Part shown: in pieces, positions 18,304 to 28,571 of the stretch
Layout: every line of letters starts with the position of its first letter
Position numbering within the stretch: the stretch's first letter is position 1
Assembly: GCA_005798825.1 (NCBI GenBank)
Contig: SYIL01000021.1
Span: 1 to 64,000 of the forward strand
Direction of reading: 5' to 3'
Source of the DNA: Bacteroidota bacterium
GTDB taxonomy: Bacteria > Bacteroidota > Bacteroidia > NS11-12g > UBA955
Length of the DNA: 64,000 bases
Program-made: the position numbers and the translations under genes
The notes under the pieces: model-generated
Seen by the model: the letters and a program-made list of their open reading frames with translations, nothing else
Told to the model about the DNA's origin: nothing
Databases searched by the model: none

Positions 18304-19293
18304 TCACAATACCAAAAATGAACCGTATAGTGAGTATAAGACAGCCAAGACAATAGCCAAATTTAACAATTCCTTCCACCAGGGAATTCGATTGCCCGTA
18401 TAAAAACTAGACAAAAAAACAGCCGCGGGAAATGCTGAAAGTAAATGAAAACTTCTTAATTCTCTCCAATGCAAAAGCATTAACAATACGCTGTAAGTAA
18501 AAAATAGAATCACTACCAGCTTACTTCGACGCACTTCAACATTGTTTTGAAAATAATTGCCGATTTGCTTAAACAATCCCAGAAGAATACACAGCAATAA
18601 AAAAAGAAACAAAGCGTATTTTTCAATGACGATGCCAATACCATCTCTAAATACTTGAATATTTATGGGTGTGGTGAGTGCTTGGTCTATGGATGTTAAA
18701 CCCCAATTGAAAATAAATGCCAAGGACCTAACAATACAGAAGGGCATAACCAAACCAAATAATATACACAGCACGTCTAAGACCATAATATTTTTAAAAA
18801 CCAGTACACTCGCCAAAATAAATAACAGTATCATTAAATGATCGGGAACAATTAATACAACGACCCCAAAGGCAAGTGATCCGTAAAACAAAATAACCCT
18901 TGAATAGCCATCTTTTAACTGAAGAAAACAGGAAAGTCCAATAAAGACCAATAGATTTCCCAAATGATATTCGCTTAAAAGTAGGTTTTCTGGGTATAGG
19001 CTTTGTACGATAATAAAAAAATAAGCAGGCAAATAGCCCAAGGGATTTACCAATCCATGATTTCTGCATATTTCATTCAAAAAAAAAGCTTGGACAATTA
19101 CAATCAAAAGGGCCAATAAGAGGGAAATTACAGGCCATTGGTTCACCCATGCTACAGAATCATAAAGCATTCCTGTTTTCAATAGGCTTTCTATTTTTGG
19201 CAAATAAAATAAAGCAGGAACGCGGATAAGGAGTGCGATCAAAAGCACTAAAAAAAAGGGGAAAATTCCGCGTTCTGTGAGGCGTTTAATCAT
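18304..19293 (-). CDS. Polytopic membrane protein, DUF6427-like
   Basis: The 329-residue protein has about ten membrane helices and hardly any soluble parts. The segment FLNEICRNHGLVNPLGYLPAYFF resembles the conserved NxxxxxHxLxxxxNxLPA pattern of DUF6427, a Bacteroidota-only family found near other conserved genes; the match is from memory. Function is unknown. The ATG lies inside the end of the upstream gene (8-base overlap, ATGATTAA), so translation is probably coupled to the exported protein encoded at 19286-20758. Confidence 0.68.
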   Translation of the reverse strand: MIKRLTERGIFPFFLVLLIALLIRVPALFYLPKIESLLKTGMLYDSVAWVNQWPVISLLLALLIVIVQAFFLNEICRNHGLVNPLGYLPAYFFIIVQSLYPENLLLSEYHLGNLLVFIGLSCFLQLKDGYSRVILFYGSLAFGVVVLIVPDHLMILLFILASVLVFKNIMVLDVLCILFGLVMPFCIVRSLAFIFNWGLTSIDQALTTPINIQVFRDGIGIVIEKYALFLFLLLCILLGLFKQIGNYFQNNVEVRRSKLVVILFFTYSVLLMLLHWRELRSFHLLSAFPAAVFLSSFYTGNRIPWWKELLNLAIVLAVLYSLYGSFLVL

Positions 19294-20758
19294 TGGAAAT
19301 CACTTGCAACCAAAACCACTGTTTATCTTTCAAAATTGGAATTGTTATCATACCATATTCTGTTTGCCGACCTTCAAACGGCAAAATGGCAACGGAACTG
19401 GTTTCATCGTTAAAGAGCCACTCTCTTTCTATTTTATACGTATTGTCAATTTTTATGTGCGCAACCCTTTTTGCATAACCCTCGTCGTCATTATATACAA
19501 TATTCACATTGTTGCTACAAACATACAGACCAAAGCCAAAAAATTGGGCACTATTTATACCACCAACCTGTGTTTTACGCAGCATTACTAAACTATCTAT
19601 TTTACCATCTTTTCTGCAATACTGTAGTGCAATATCTCCGTAATGATACAAAATTCTAGATGCGGTTTGGGGAATTCCGTTCACATATTGGGTTTCCATT
19701 TGTCGGGTCTCATAAAACTGTTCAGCAATCAACAAAACGCCACCGTTTGTTAGGGGAACTGCATCGCGAAAAAAATAATTTTCCGGATTGTTTTGACGCC
19801 TAATGCTCGCCAATCCTGCCATTTGTTTTAACTGAAAAGCAGTAAATAGCACCTGTTTTTTGTCCAGCGACTCTGCATTGATGAATGATTGCGTAAAATA
19901 TCCCTCAATTCCATCGAAACGGCTGGTATTAAAATATCCTGCGACCAGTATTTTACCCGTTTGGGGATGAGAGAAAATGGCTGCATCCAATACATTTCCG
20001 TCAGCTTCAACCGCTCCGCTAGACATCGTATCTTTCACAAAGCGGAGCCAATAATAGTTTGTATTAAATTTTCTATCGGGAAATGGGGATTTTAAAAATC
20101 CATTTCTTTTTTGCGCATACAATCCCACCACTTCACCTCCATTTCCCACTACAAGAGAAGACCAATTCAATTCAAAAAGCTTAAATTTATCTGGTAATAA
20201 TTGGATACGATTTTCAAGGATATTTCCCGACTTGTCGGACAATATCATCCATGATTTGACGCCTTGTGTACTGCCATACATTGCAACAAGTGACCACAAC
20301 TTGCGGTTGGGTGAATAGTTGACCACAAAATCGTCTTCGTCTACATCGCCAAGCTCCAAAGAAGCACATTCCCTTGATTTGACAATTCCTTTTAACCCTA
20401 AATCGAGCGCATTCCAATAAATTTTGCTTATTTTATGTTTGAACGTCACGACGGAAATCCAACAAATTGCAGAATCGGTATAAAAGACCTTCAAGATCCA
20501 TGGTTTGCTTGGTATTTTTATCTCGCGACTGTTGATAAAGCTCATTTGATCGTCATACCGATCCAAGATAAATCCATTTTCGAGCCGATAATCGTTAAAG
20601 CTTACTGTAAAAATTGCGTCTCCAACTTGGCCTATGGCTTGGTGAAATTGCATTTTCTTCTTGGTGTTTTGGGGCTTGTTCGAGAGAAATGTAGACTGTG
20701 AAAAGAGCTTCGCAGACCATAGGGATATTAACAAGCATATCAAAAATTTTGATTTCAC
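19286..20758 (-). CDS. Exported protein of unknown function
   Basis: The protein has 490 residues and no family that I recognise. Starting at GTG 20758 it has a standard signal peptide (core FLICLLISLWSAKLFS, cleavage before QST); a TTG 12 codons upstream would add a polar head before the signal, so I prefer the GTG. The mature part is mostly beta-strand, with repeated blade-like phrases (for example LWSLVAMYGSTQGVKSWMILSDKSGNIL), which suggests a beta-propeller. Its 3' end overlaps the DUF6427-like membrane gene by 8 bases, forming an operon. It is divergent from hflX, with an 86-base shared promoter region. Confidence 0.72.
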   Translation of the reverse strand: MKSKFLICLLISLWSAKLFSQSTFLSNKPQNTKKKMQFHQAIGQVGDAIFTVSFNDYRLENGFILDRYDDQMSFINSREIKIPSKPWILKVFYTDSAICWISVVTFKHKISKIYWNALDLGLKGIVKSRECASLELGDVDEDDFVVNYSPNRKLWSLVAMYGSTQGVKSWMILSDKSGNILENRIQLLPDKFKLFELNWSSLVVGNGGEVVGLYAQKRNGFLKSPFPDRKFNTNYYWLRFVKDTMSSGAVEADGNVLDAAIFSHPQTGKILVAGYFNTSRFDGIEGYFTQSFINAESLDKKQVLFTAFQLKQMAGLASIRRQNNPENYFFRDAVPLTNGGVLLIAEQFYETRQMETQYVNGIPQTASRILYHYGDIALQYCRKDGKIDSLVMLRKTQVGGINSAQFFGFGLYVCSNNVNIVYNDDEGYAKRVAHIKIDNTYKIEREWLFNDETSSVAILPFEGRQTEYGMITIPILKDKQWFWLQVISND

Positions 20759-20803
20759 GCACTCAAAAATCGGAGTAGCATACTGAATTGCCAAGCGCAG
20801 CTG

Positions 20804-20811
20804 TAATTTTG
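20804..20811 (+). promoter_or_regulatory. Candidate -7 promoter box before hflX
   Basis: The sequence TAATTTTG fits the Bacteroidota -7 consensus TAnnTTTG and lies 33 bases before the TTG start of hflX. The nearest upstream TTG is only 13 bases away, closer than the usual 19-20, so the -33 element is not convincing. Confidence 0.3.
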
Positions 20812-20844
20812 AGTACTTTTAGATACACTTTTAATTAAAAATCA

Positions 20845-22017
20845 TTGCATTCTACACAAAATACACAAGAAACCGCCATATTGGTTGGACTTGGACTTCC
20901 CCGCCAAATCATTCCCATTGAGGAAAGTTTGGATGAGTTGGAACAATTGGTCTACACCTCTGGTGCCATTACCCAAAAACGCTTTACCCAAAACCTTGAT
21001 CATCCGCAACCCAAAACCTATGTTGGAAAAGGCAAACTCGATGAAATTAAGCAATATGTAACCTGCAATAGTGTTGATTTGATAATTTTTGACGACGAAC
21101 TAACACCGGCACAAGTTCGAAATATAGAAACTGAAATCCCCGATACCAAAATTCTCAGCAGAACCCACTTAATTTTGGATATTTTTGCCGGCAATGCAAA
21201 AACAGCCCAGGCAAGAACACAGGTAGAATTGGCACAAAGTATTTTTATGCTTCCCCGACTAACAGGAATGTGGACTCACCTATCAAAGCAAAAAGGGGGG
21301 ATTGGCATGAAGGGTCCTGGTGAAAAAGAAATTGAAACAGATCGCCGTGTTCTTCGTGATAAAATTGCGCTTTTGCACAAAAAATTGGATGCCATTGGTA
21401 AAATTGGAAGCACACAAAGAAAAGCACGAAGGGGTATTTTTAGATGTGCATTGGTTGGCTATACCAATGTTGGCAAAAGTACAGTGATGAATTTGCTGAG
21501 CAAGTCTGAGCTTCTGGTAGAAAATAAATTGTTTGCAACACTCGACGCAACCGTTCGAAAAGTAATTTTACCCCATCCTTTTGAACCTGGACAAATGGTT
21601 CCAATTTTGCTAAGTGATACTGTGGGTTTTATTCGCAAATTGCCCACCCTGCTCATTGAGAGTTTCAAGGGTACATTAGCTGAGGCCATAGAAACCGACT
21701 TGCTCATACATGTGGTTGATATCAGCAACCATGGGTTTGAAAAACAAATGGTAACGGTCAAAGAAATCTTACATGAAATTGGCGCAGGTGATAAACCCTC
21801 CCTTATTGTTTTCAATAAAGTAGATGCATTCAGGGGTGTAAACGATGATTTTTTTGTTGGTCAAACAGGACTAACAATTGAACAATTTGAAAAAGGATGG
21901 ATTGCCAAAGAAAATACACCTGCCGTATTTATCTCAGCCCAAAATAATTGGAATATTGAAAAACTTAGGCTCAACTTAGTTGAGTTGCTATTGCAAATGA
22001 AGTTGGGCAAAGAATAA
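20845..22017 (+). CDS. hflX: GTPase HflX
   Basis: HflX is a ribosome-binding GTPase that splits stalled or stressed 70S ribosomes. The 390-residue protein has the N-terminal HflX domain (AILVGLGLPRQ; LVYTSGAITQKRFTQ; PKTYVGKGKLDEI; LIIFDDELTPAQVRN), a helical linker with the GMKGPGEKEIETDRR motif, and the G domain with P-loop GYTNVGKSTVMN, DTVGFIRKLP and NKVD. The start must be TTG 20845, because a stop codon lies three codons upstream and the first family-conserved residues follow only nine residues later. Confidence 0.95.
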   Translation: MHSTQNTQETAILVGLGLPRQIIPIEESLDELEQLVYTSGAITQKRFTQNLDHPQPKTYVGKGKLDEIKQYVTCNSVDLIIFDDELTPAQVRNIETEIPDTKILSRTHLILDIFAGNAKTAQARTQVELAQSIFMLPRLTGMWTHLSKQKGGIGMKGPGEKEIETDRRVLRDKIALLHKKLDAIGKIGSTQRKARRGIFRCALVGYTNVGKSTVMNLLSKSELLVENKLFATLDATVRKVILPHPFEPGQMVPILLSDTVGFIRKLPTLLIESFKGTLAEAIETDLLIHVVDISNHGFEKQMVTVKEILHEIGAGDKPSLIVFNKVDAFRGVNDDFFVGQTGLTIEQFEKGWIAKENTPAVFISAQNNWNIEKLRLNLVELLLQMKLGKE

Positions 22018-22047
22018 TTACCCTAACAATAAAATTTTACCCAAAGA

Positions 22048-22269
22048 TTAAAATTCGTCTTGATTGAAGAAATAATCATCATCTGTAGGGTAATCACTCC
22101 AGATTTCTTCAATGCTTTCGTAGGGCTCACCATCATCTTCGAGTTCCTGAAGGTTCTCAATCACTTCCAATGGCGCTCCCGAGCGAATCGCATAATCAAT
22201 CAATTCGTCTTTGGTGGATGGCCATGGAGCATCGTCTAAATAGCCAACCAATTCAAGTGTCCAATACAT
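22048..22269 (-). CDS. DUF2795 small acidic protein
   Basis: This 73-residue acidic protein matches the DUF2795 family of Bacteroidota: MYWTLELVGYLDDAPWPSTK, then DELIDYAIRSGAPLEVIENL and an acidic tail with SIEEIWSDYPTDDDYFF. Function is unknown. It is very well conserved for its size, stands alone between hflX and an O-methyltransferase, and points toward hflX. Confidence 0.9.
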   Translation of the reverse strand: MYWTLELVGYLDDAPWPSTKDELIDYAIRSGAPLEVIENLQELEDDGEPYESIEEIWSDYPTDDDYFFNQDEF

Positions 22270-22334
22270 ATTCTTACTGTGACGCGAAAATAGATTTTTG
22301 ATTTAAAAAAACAATATGAAATTTGAATATAATT

Positions 22335-22991
22335 ATGGAAGAAAATTTCGAAGAGCAAATTAATCAATATTGCAGGTCGATGAGTTCGCCCGAAAGTGAG
22401 TTTTTACAAGCAATTCAAGATTTTACTTGGAAAAAAATGATTAATCCAAGAATGTTAACTGGGCATCTCCAAGGACAGTTTCTATCAATGATAATAGCAT
22501 TAAAACAACCTAAAACCGTATTGGAGATCGGAACTTTTACAGGATATGGTACAGCTTGTTTACTCGAAAACATGCCCAACGATGCAGTTTTGCATACCAT
22601 TGAAGCAAATGCAGAAACAGCTTCTAAAACCCAGGCATTTTGGAGACATCTCCATCAACATCATAAAGTCCAATGGCATGTAGGTGATGCACTGGACATA
22701 ATTCCTACACTTGCCATTCGACCCGATCTGGTTTATATCGATGCAGATAAAATCAATTACAAAAACTACCTAGATGTTTGTTTCGATATGATTCCATCAG
22801 GGGGCTTATTGATTTTTGACAATACATTGTGGAGCAAGCGGGTAATCAATGCACAGGATATCGAATCAGATAGGGATACAAAGAATATGCATGAGTTTAA
22901 TGCCTATGCCCTTGGTTTTGAAGGTCTACAAAGTATACTGCTTCCCATTCGCGATGGCCTAACAATGCTCAGAAAACACGAAGCATTGTAA
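22335..22991 (+). CDS. O-methyltransferase, class I SAM-dependent
   Basis: The 218-residue protein belongs to the caffeoyl-CoA/catechol O-methyltransferase type. Motif I is VLEIGTFTGYGTACL, followed by LHTIEANAE, the metal-site region DLVYIDADKINYKNYLD, and GGLLIFDNTLWSKRV with the second Asp-Asn. These match the divalent-metal-dependent group (Methyltransf_3). The substrate is unknown, probably a catechol-like small molecule. ATG 22335 is preferred over the TTG four codons earlier. It lies 18 bases before kynureninase, so the two may be co-transcribed; a link to aromatic or tryptophan metabolism is only inferred. Confidence 0.88.
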   Translation: MEENFEEQINQYCRSMSSPESEFLQAIQDFTWKKMINPRMLTGHLQGQFLSMIIALKQPKTVLEIGTFTGYGTACLLENMPNDAVLHTIEANAETASKTQAFWRHLHQHHKVQWHVGDALDIIPTLAIRPDLVYIDADKINYKNYLDVCFDMIPSGGLLIFDNTLWSKRVINAQDIESDRDTKNMHEFNAYALGFEGLQSILLPIRDGLTMLRKHEAL

Positions 22992-23009
22992 GGCTCACTG
23001 ATTATCTTT

Positions 23010-24338
23010 GTGGTTGTGAGTAAGATTTTTGAAAATACTTTGGCCTATGCAAAAGAGCAGGATCTAAATGATGCTTTATCGGCATTGCGCAAAGAATTTA
23101 TTTTTCCTACCACCTCTGACGGCGAACCCCATACCTACTTTTGTGGCAATTCATTGGGACTTCAGCCAAAGGCAGCGCAAGAAGCTGTTTGCAATGAACT
23201 AGAAGATTGGGGGAAATTTGGGGTTGAAGGACATTTTACGGCGAGAAAACCTTGGTTTCATTACCACAAATTTTTATCGGATTACACAGCTGAAATTGCT
23301 GGAGCTAAAATCCATGAAGTTGTGGTTATGAATCACCTGACAGTAAATCTTCACTTATTGTTGTTTAGTTTTTATCGACCTACGAAACAACCCCAGACCG
23401 CAACTGGTAAAAATGTTCCATTGCGTTATAAAATTATTATGGAGGCAGGTGCATTTCCCAGTGATATGTATGCAATTCAAACGCAGGTTGAATCTCATGG
23501 TTTTAATTATGATGATGCTGTCATAGAACTTGCGCCCCGAAGTGGTGAATACATCCTTCGCAATGAGGATATCCTGAGTGCCATTGAAAAAGCTGGTGAA
23601 CAATTGGCACTTACTTTTTTTAGCGGCGTACAATATTACACGGGTCAATTATTTAATATCAAAGAAATTACCGCAGCAACGCATGCTGTAGGTGCTTTGG
23701 CAGGGTTTGATTTGGCCCATACAACAGGCAATATTGAACTTGAGTTGCACGATTGGGGGGTAGACTTTGCCGCATGGTGTTCTTATAAATACTTGAATAG
23801 TGGACCAGGCAATGTGTCAGGGGTTTTTATCCATGAAAAACATGGGCTCAATCCAAGCACGCCTCGAATGGCTGGGTGGTGGGGTCACAATGAAGGTGAA
23901 CGCTTTGAAATGAAGCGGGGTTATATTCCCGAGCCGGGTGCAGCGGGATGGCAGATGAGCAATGCTCCGGTATTTGGAATGGCCATCCACTTGGTCAGCC
24001 TTGAGATATTCCACCGTGCTGGGATGAAAAATCTGCGGCTAAAAAGCAAGCGACTTACAGATTTCCTTGAATTTGTTCTATTGGATGCCCTTTCTAAAAA
24101 CACCCATTTACAATTTACCATTATTACCCCAGAATCTTCAGAAGAAAGGGGTTGTCAGTTGAGTATGCTGTGCGACAAAAATGGAAAGGCGCTTTTTGAT
24201 CATTTATTTGACAAAAATGTTATTGTCGACTGGAGAGAGCCAAATGTTATTCGAGTGGCTCCTGCGCCACTGTATAATTCATTTGAAGATATATATACAC
24301 TTGGACAAGCGTATTTGACGTTTACTCGCGGAAAATAA
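23010..24338 (+). CDS. kynU: Kynureninase
   Basis: Kynureninase is a PLP enzyme that cleaves kynurenine or 3-hydroxykynurenine to (3-hydroxy)anthranilate and alanine, in tryptophan breakdown and de novo NAD synthesis. The 442-residue protein shows YFCGNSLGLQPKA near the start, GVEGHFTARKPWFHYH, FDLAHTTGNIELELHDW, and the PLP lysine in CSYKYLNSGPGNVSGVF, then MAGWWGH. No ATG precedes the conserved region; GTG 23010 or GTG 23016 must be used. Neither kynurenine monooxygenase nor 3-hydroxyanthranilate dioxygenase lies in the window. PnuC at 51249 is another NAD-related gene. Confidence 0.95.
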   Translation: MVVSKIFENTLAYAKEQDLNDALSALRKEFIFPTTSDGEPHTYFCGNSLGLQPKAAQEAVCNELEDWGKFGVEGHFTARKPWFHYHKFLSDYTAEIAGAKIHEVVVMNHLTVNLHLLLFSFYRPTKQPQTATGKNVPLRYKIIMEAGAFPSDMYAIQTQVESHGFNYDDAVIELAPRSGEYILRNEDILSAIEKAGEQLALTFFSGVQYYTGQLFNIKEITAATHAVGALAGFDLAHTTGNIELELHDWGVDFAAWCSYKYLNSGPGNVSGVFIHEKHGLNPSTPRMAGWWGHNEGERFEMKRGYIPEPGAAGWQMSNAPVFGMAIHLVSLEIFHRAGMKNLRLKSKRLTDFLEFVLLDALSKNTHLQFTIITPESSEERGCQLSMLCDKNGKALFDHLFDKNVIVDWREPNVIRVAPAPLYNSFEDIYTLGQAYLTFTRGK

Positions 24339-24356
24339 AATATTAAGAATAAAACA

Positions 24357-26258
24357 CTAAGAATAAACATCTTTGAATGAATCCCATTTGATGGTGTTGT
24401 CAATTCCCAAAACGCGCCTAATTTTTGACCTAACATTATGAATATACTGAATACTAACACCCAATTCAGTTGCTATTTCTTTCGATTTGTGTCCATCAAT
24501 ACTGAGTAAAAAAATTTTCTTTTCGGTATTGTTCATTGTTTTTATTTGGGGAAATGCCTGAATGACATCAAATTTTTCTTTCATTCGAATATCCGAAAAC
24601 TGGGGCAATGTACTTGGTCCAATACTACCCAAAATTTCCAACTCTTTTCTGATTGCTTCAATATCGGGTGCCCCACGTTTATTAATTTTTCCAAGTTTTT
24701 TGCTCAATTCCAAGCTTTTTTCCTTCAAAATCCCGCTTACTTGTAATACCCGCGTATGTAACTCACTTTCATCGAGCAAATTCTGCAATTTTGGTGAATG
24801 ATATTGCTGTGCGACAGAAGATTGTTTTGGAACTCCAGGCAAAGAAGAACGCCTATACCACATTAAAAATACCACACAGAAAAATAAACATAGCAGTACA
24901 ATAGTGACATAAAAATGTTGGTTTTCTCTTTTTGTCTTGTTTATAAGTGTACTATCATCAGCCAAATGTTTGGAAAGTATCTCATCAAATTCTTTGCTTG
25001 CAAGGGCATCTTCTGAGCGTATAGAATCTTTAAGCATCTCATATTTAGCCAAATAGTAGCGGGATTTAGACAGGCATTCGTAGGCTTTTCTTGAATCATC
25101 ATTGCGGTCATACACAACGGAAATCAATTCGTAATGATTTGCATTCGCAAAGTCATTATTTGCAAATTGGGCCCTATTTTGCTCCTTCCAGCTGTTCAGG
25201 CTGTCGGCCGATAAACTTGATGGGTCGATTTTTATGGCATCCACAATTACCATTTTTAAAGGGTTGGTAATTTTGGAATAATTGTGTGAAAGCCATGGGG
25301 AAAAATGATGAATGGCTTCGGGCAAATCAGACGGTTCTACCTGTTTTAATTGCAAGAGTTTATTGGTAAGGTATTCAAGATGAAAATCCTCTAAAATAAT
25401 AGAATCTGGTAAACTACTAAACAGGGCTGCACTCTCATCCCAACGCTCTAAATTGATATTCAAAGCAATTTTATTGATGAGCAATCGCTGACGCGTATAT
25501 GCGTCTTTGGCATTGCGCAACAATTCTTCGTTGGCTTTCCAAAAGGCTTGGGCACCCAAAAAATCCCCCTCTTTTATTTTAATGGAAATGATTGTAGCCA
25601 ATAATGTGGATGGGGGTGATTCGCCATTGGTATAGGTATCATATGTCTTAACAAAATATTTTAATGCAATTCCGGCTAGCAAACGGTTCGAATAATATTC
25701 GCCCAATGCATTTGCAAAGAAACGAATGTGGGGAATATCACCTTCTTTTTCAGAGGATAATAATCCATTAGCCATGCATAGCTTTGCCTTTGCAACATCT
25801 CCATTTTCTTGATACAAAAGATACATCAATTGAAAAAAATTGCAATGGCTAGAATCAATAGGAATGAGTTTTTCTGCCATGTTTGCGAAAAACAAAACAG
25901 AATCAAGATCCTTCCGACGAAGGGATGCAAATCCCAAATTTATTGCATGAATCCCTCGCCCGTAATCATTGTTTTCCGATTCAATTCTATTGACCAAATA
26001 AGACATTAATTGTTGGGATTCAGTTTCTTTATCGAGGATTAACAATTCATCTTGTTTTGCAAAAGCCACGGATTCATACTCTCCTTTTGGCATTGCGTCC
26101 ACTATACTAATAATAGAATCTGCATGGGTCATGGTGTGCCATTTTTTATCATCGCGGATGGCGTTGATGGGCCAAAAAATAAAAATTGAAAGCAGTACAA
26201 TACCGCCTGTAATGAAGAGAAGTATTTTCTTTTTGTTAGATAAAAATTGACTAATCAT
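24357..26258 (-). CDS. Membrane-anchored TPR regulator with LuxR-type HTH
   Basis: The 633-residue protein has an N-terminal membrane helix (KILLFITGGIVLLSIFIFW), a long periplasmic TPR-like alpha-solenoid (about 50-430), a second membrane helix near residue 455 (HFYVTIVLLCLFFCVVFLMW), and a cytoplasmic tail of about 160 residues. The tail ends in a helix-turn-helix of the LuxR/GerE type: NTEKKIFLLSIDGHKSKEIA then ELGVSIQYIHNVRSKIRRVL. No receiver or kinase domain is visible, so signal transfer from the TPR part to the HTH must cross the membrane within a single chain. This build is frequent in Bacteroidota but its signals are mostly unknown. It is divergent from ftsH and converges on kynU. 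Confidence 0.82.
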   Translation of the reverse strand: MISQFLSNKKKILLFITGGIVLLSIFIFWPINAIRDDKKWHTMTHADSIISIVDAMPKGEYESVAFAKQDELLILDKETESQQLMSYLVNRIESENNDYGRGIHAINLGFASLRRKDLDSVLFFANMAEKLIPIDSSHCNFFQLMYLLYQENGDVAKAKLCMANGLLSSEKEGDIPHIRFFANALGEYYSNRLLAGIALKYFVKTYDTYTNGESPPSTLLATIISIKIKEGDFLGAQAFWKANEELLRNAKDAYTRQRLLINKIALNINLERWDESAALFSSLPDSIILEDFHLEYLTNKLLQLKQVEPSDLPEAIHHFSPWLSHNYSKITNPLKMVIVDAIKIDPSSLSADSLNSWKEQNRAQFANNDFANANHYELISVVYDRNDDSRKAYECLSKSRYYLAKYEMLKDSIRSEDALASKEFDEILSKHLADDSTLINKTKRENQHFYVTIVLLCLFFCVVFLMWYRRSSLPGVPKQSSVAQQYHSPKLQNLLDESELHTRVLQVSGILKEKSLELSKKLGKINKRGAPDIEAIRKELEILGSIGPSTLPQFSDIRMKEKFDVIQAFPQIKTMNNTEKKIFLLSIDGHKSKEIATELGVSIQYIHNVRSKIRRVLGIDNTIKWDSFKDVYS

Positions 26259-26568
26259 GTTATACCATTAACCTACTACAATATTAAGATAGTTTCTGGT
26301 ATTTTTATCCACTGTAAGAAAATGATACTTCCAATTGCGTTGATCACCCAAACTCAAATTATATACACTTTCGTTTGGGAAATGAATTCATAGATTAGAT
26401 ACTGTTGTACACTTTCAAATAATTATCAATATATACTGTGACATTTTAGCAGTTTTAAAAAAATTAATGCTGTCTAAACGACACATTAAATAGTAAATAC
26501 ATGCCTAATTTTGTACTTTTGAGAAGTAAAATACGCTATGGCTCAGCCTTTGTATTTAAAGACACAAC
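26259..26568. other. Divergent intergenic region between the HTH regulator and ftsH
   Basis: The 310-base spacer is AT-rich and has no plausible reading frame. It holds the upstream regions of both divergent genes. On the plus strand two abutting -7-like boxes are visible close to ftsH; no clear -33 partner, operator palindrome or terminator was found. Confidence 0.6.
26506..26521 (+). promoter_or_regulatory. Candidate ftsH promoter boxes
   Basis: Two abutting sequences, TAATTTTG (26506-26513) and TACTTTTG (26514-26521), both fit TAnnTTTG. They lie about 47-55 bases before the ftsH ATG, a reasonable distance. No TTTG was seen 19-20 bases upstream of either. Confidence 0.35.
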
Positions 26569-28557
26569 ATGGAAAATAAACAAGCAAAACCGGAGAGCAA
26601 AAAGCCGGGTGGATTTCGTTTCAACCCTTACTGGATTTATGGGATTCTTTTTTTGATTTTAATGGCGATGCTTTTCTTACCCAAAAAATCTGGTCAATCT
26701 ACAAACTGGAAAGAGGCAAGAGAAATGATTCTTCAAGGGGATGTTAAAAAACTTGTTTTGGTCAATGACCGCAATTTAGAAATTTATTTAAATCCTGCGG
26801 CAATTCAACAAAAGCGTTACAAAGGGGTTGCTAAAGGAGATAATATCATGGGCGCTGCAGAGCCTGATTTTAGTTTTGAAATTGAAAAAGATTATTTGAA
26901 TAACGAAATTCAAGACTTAAAGAAATCACTTATTGAAACAAAACGCGATCCAAATGACCTGATTCTTCAATACGAAACCCAGGGCGATTTGTTTGGAAAT
27001 ATATTTCAGTGGGTATTTTTCATTGGTATTTTTCTCATTTTCTATAATCTCATGTCTAGAAAAATGGGTGGTGGAAGTGGTGGTGGTGGTGCCAATATTT
27101 TCAATATTGGACGTTCAAAAGCCCAACTTTTTGACAAAGACACCAAGGTTAACAAAAGCTTTAAAGATGTAGCAGGTCTAGACGAAGCTAAGTTAGAGGT
27201 TATGGAAATTGTAGATTTCCTACAAAACTCAAAAAAATATACTGATTTGGGCGGAAAAATACCCAAGGGTGTTTTGTTGGTTGGCCCTCCAGGTACGGGA
27301 AAAACTTTGCTGGCCAAAGCGGTTGCTGGCGAAGCCAATGTGCCTTTCTTTTCATTGTCAGGATCTGATTTTGTTGAAATGTTTGTAGGGGTTGGTGCCA
27401 GTAGGGTTCGTGATTTATTCAAACAAGCCAAGGAAAAAGCGCCCTGTATTATATTTATTGATGAAATCGATGCCATTGGTCGGGCGCGGGGTAAAAATTC
27501 GATGCAGGGTTCCAATGATGAACGAGAAAATACCCTTAACCAGTTATTGTCCGAAATGGATGGATTTGGAACAGATAGTGGTGTAATTATTATGGCGGCC
27601 ACCAATCGACCTGATGTCTTGGATGCCGCCCTGCTACGTCCAGGTAGATTTGACCGACAAATCACCGTTGACCGACCTGATTTAAATGGTAGGGAAGAAA
27701 TATTCCGTGTGCATCTCAAACCATTAACCAAATTATCTGCTGATGTTGAACCATATAAATTGGCAGCCCAAACACCTGGATTTGCAGGTGCGGAAATCGC
27801 AAATATTTGTAATGAAGCTGCACTTATTGCAGCCCGGCACAATAAAAAAGCCGTTGATATGCAAGATTTTCAAGATGCTATCGATCGGGTTATTGGTGGA
27901 TTAGAGAAAAAAAACAAAATCATTTCACCTGAAGAAAAAGCCATTGTAGCTTACCACGAATCAGGTCATGCAATAGCTGGTTGGTTTTTGGAACATGCCG
28001 ACCCATTGCTCAAAGTATCTATTGTTCCCAGGGGTGTTGCAGCTTTAGGCTATGCACAGTACCTACCCAAAGAACAATACCTTTACCGCACTGAGCAACT
28101 CTTGGACAGCATGTGCATGACCTTGGGTGGACGTATTGCAGAAGATATTTTCTTTGGTAAGATATCTACAGGTGCCCAAAACGACCTAGAGCGAATTACC
28201 AAGCTGGCCTATAGTATGATAACAATATATGGTATGAACGAAAAAGTAGGTAATGTGAGTTTTTATGACCCACAAGGAGAATATGGTTTTCAACGACCCT
28301 ATTCAGAAAAAACTGCTGAATTAATTGACAGTGAAGTTCGAGCTTTAATTCAAACGGCATATGATAGAACCAAATTGCTTTTGATTAGTAAAAAGGCAGA
28401 AATAGAAATTATTGCAACCGCTTTACTAGAAAAAGAAATACTTTTTAAGGCAGATTTGGAAAATTTGATTGGCAAACGACCCTCAGATCCAATTGTTGCT
28501 GAAATTAAAAAGAAAAAGCGTGTGCCCGCAATCAAAAAAGCAAAACCCACAGAATAA
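26569..28557 (+). CDS. ftsH: ATP-dependent zinc metalloprotease FtsH
   Basis: FtsH is the membrane AAA+ protease that degrades misfolded membrane proteins and short-lived regulators. The 662-residue protein has two membrane helices (about 22-40 and 143-163) flanking the periplasmic part, a Gly-rich linker ([10 protein letters not shown]), the AAA module with Walker A GPPGTGKT near residue 239, Walker [12 protein letters not shown] and the second region of homology, and the zinc site HESGH near residue 462. The tail is basic ([13 protein letters not shown]). In many Bacteroidota ftsH lies beside rsfS, but here rsfS is some 31 kb away. Confidence 0.97.
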   Translation: MENKQAKPESKKPGGFRFNPYWIYGILFLILMAMLFLPKKSGQSTNWKEAREMILQGDVKKLVLVNDRNLEIYLNPAAIQQKRYKGVAKGDNIMGAAEPDFSFEIEKDYLNNEIQDLKKSLIETKRDPNDLILQYETQGDLFGNIFQWVFFIGIFLIFYNLMSRKMGGGSGGGGANIFNIGRSKAQLFDKDTKVNKSFKDVAGLDEAKLEVMEIVDFLQNSKKYTDLGGKIPKGVLLVGPPGTGKTLLAKAVAGEANVPFFSLSGSDFVEMFVGVGASRVRDLFKQAKEKAPCIIFIDEIDAIGRARGKNSMQGSNDERENTLNQLLSEMDGFGTDSGVIIMAATNRPDVLDAALLRPGRFDRQITVDRPDLNGREEIFRVHLKPLTKLSADVEPYKLAAQTPGFAGAEIANICNEAALIAARHNKKAVDMQDFQDAIDRVIGGLEKKNKIISPEEKAIVAYHESGHAIAGWFLEHADPLLKVSIVPRGVAALGYAQYLPKEQYLYRTEQLLDSMCMTLGGRIAEDIFFGKISTGAQNDLERITKLAYSMITIYGMNEKVGNVSFYDPQGEYGFQRPYSEKTAELIDSEVRALIQTAYDRTKLLLISKKAEIEIIATALLEKEILFKADLENLIGKRPSDPIVAEIKKKKRVPAIKKAKPTE

Positions 28558-28571
28558 TTCAATGATATTAT

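Noticed and set aside
27042-27842. 266-codon open frame on the minus strand
   Set aside because: It is a shadow of the FtsH AAA domain.
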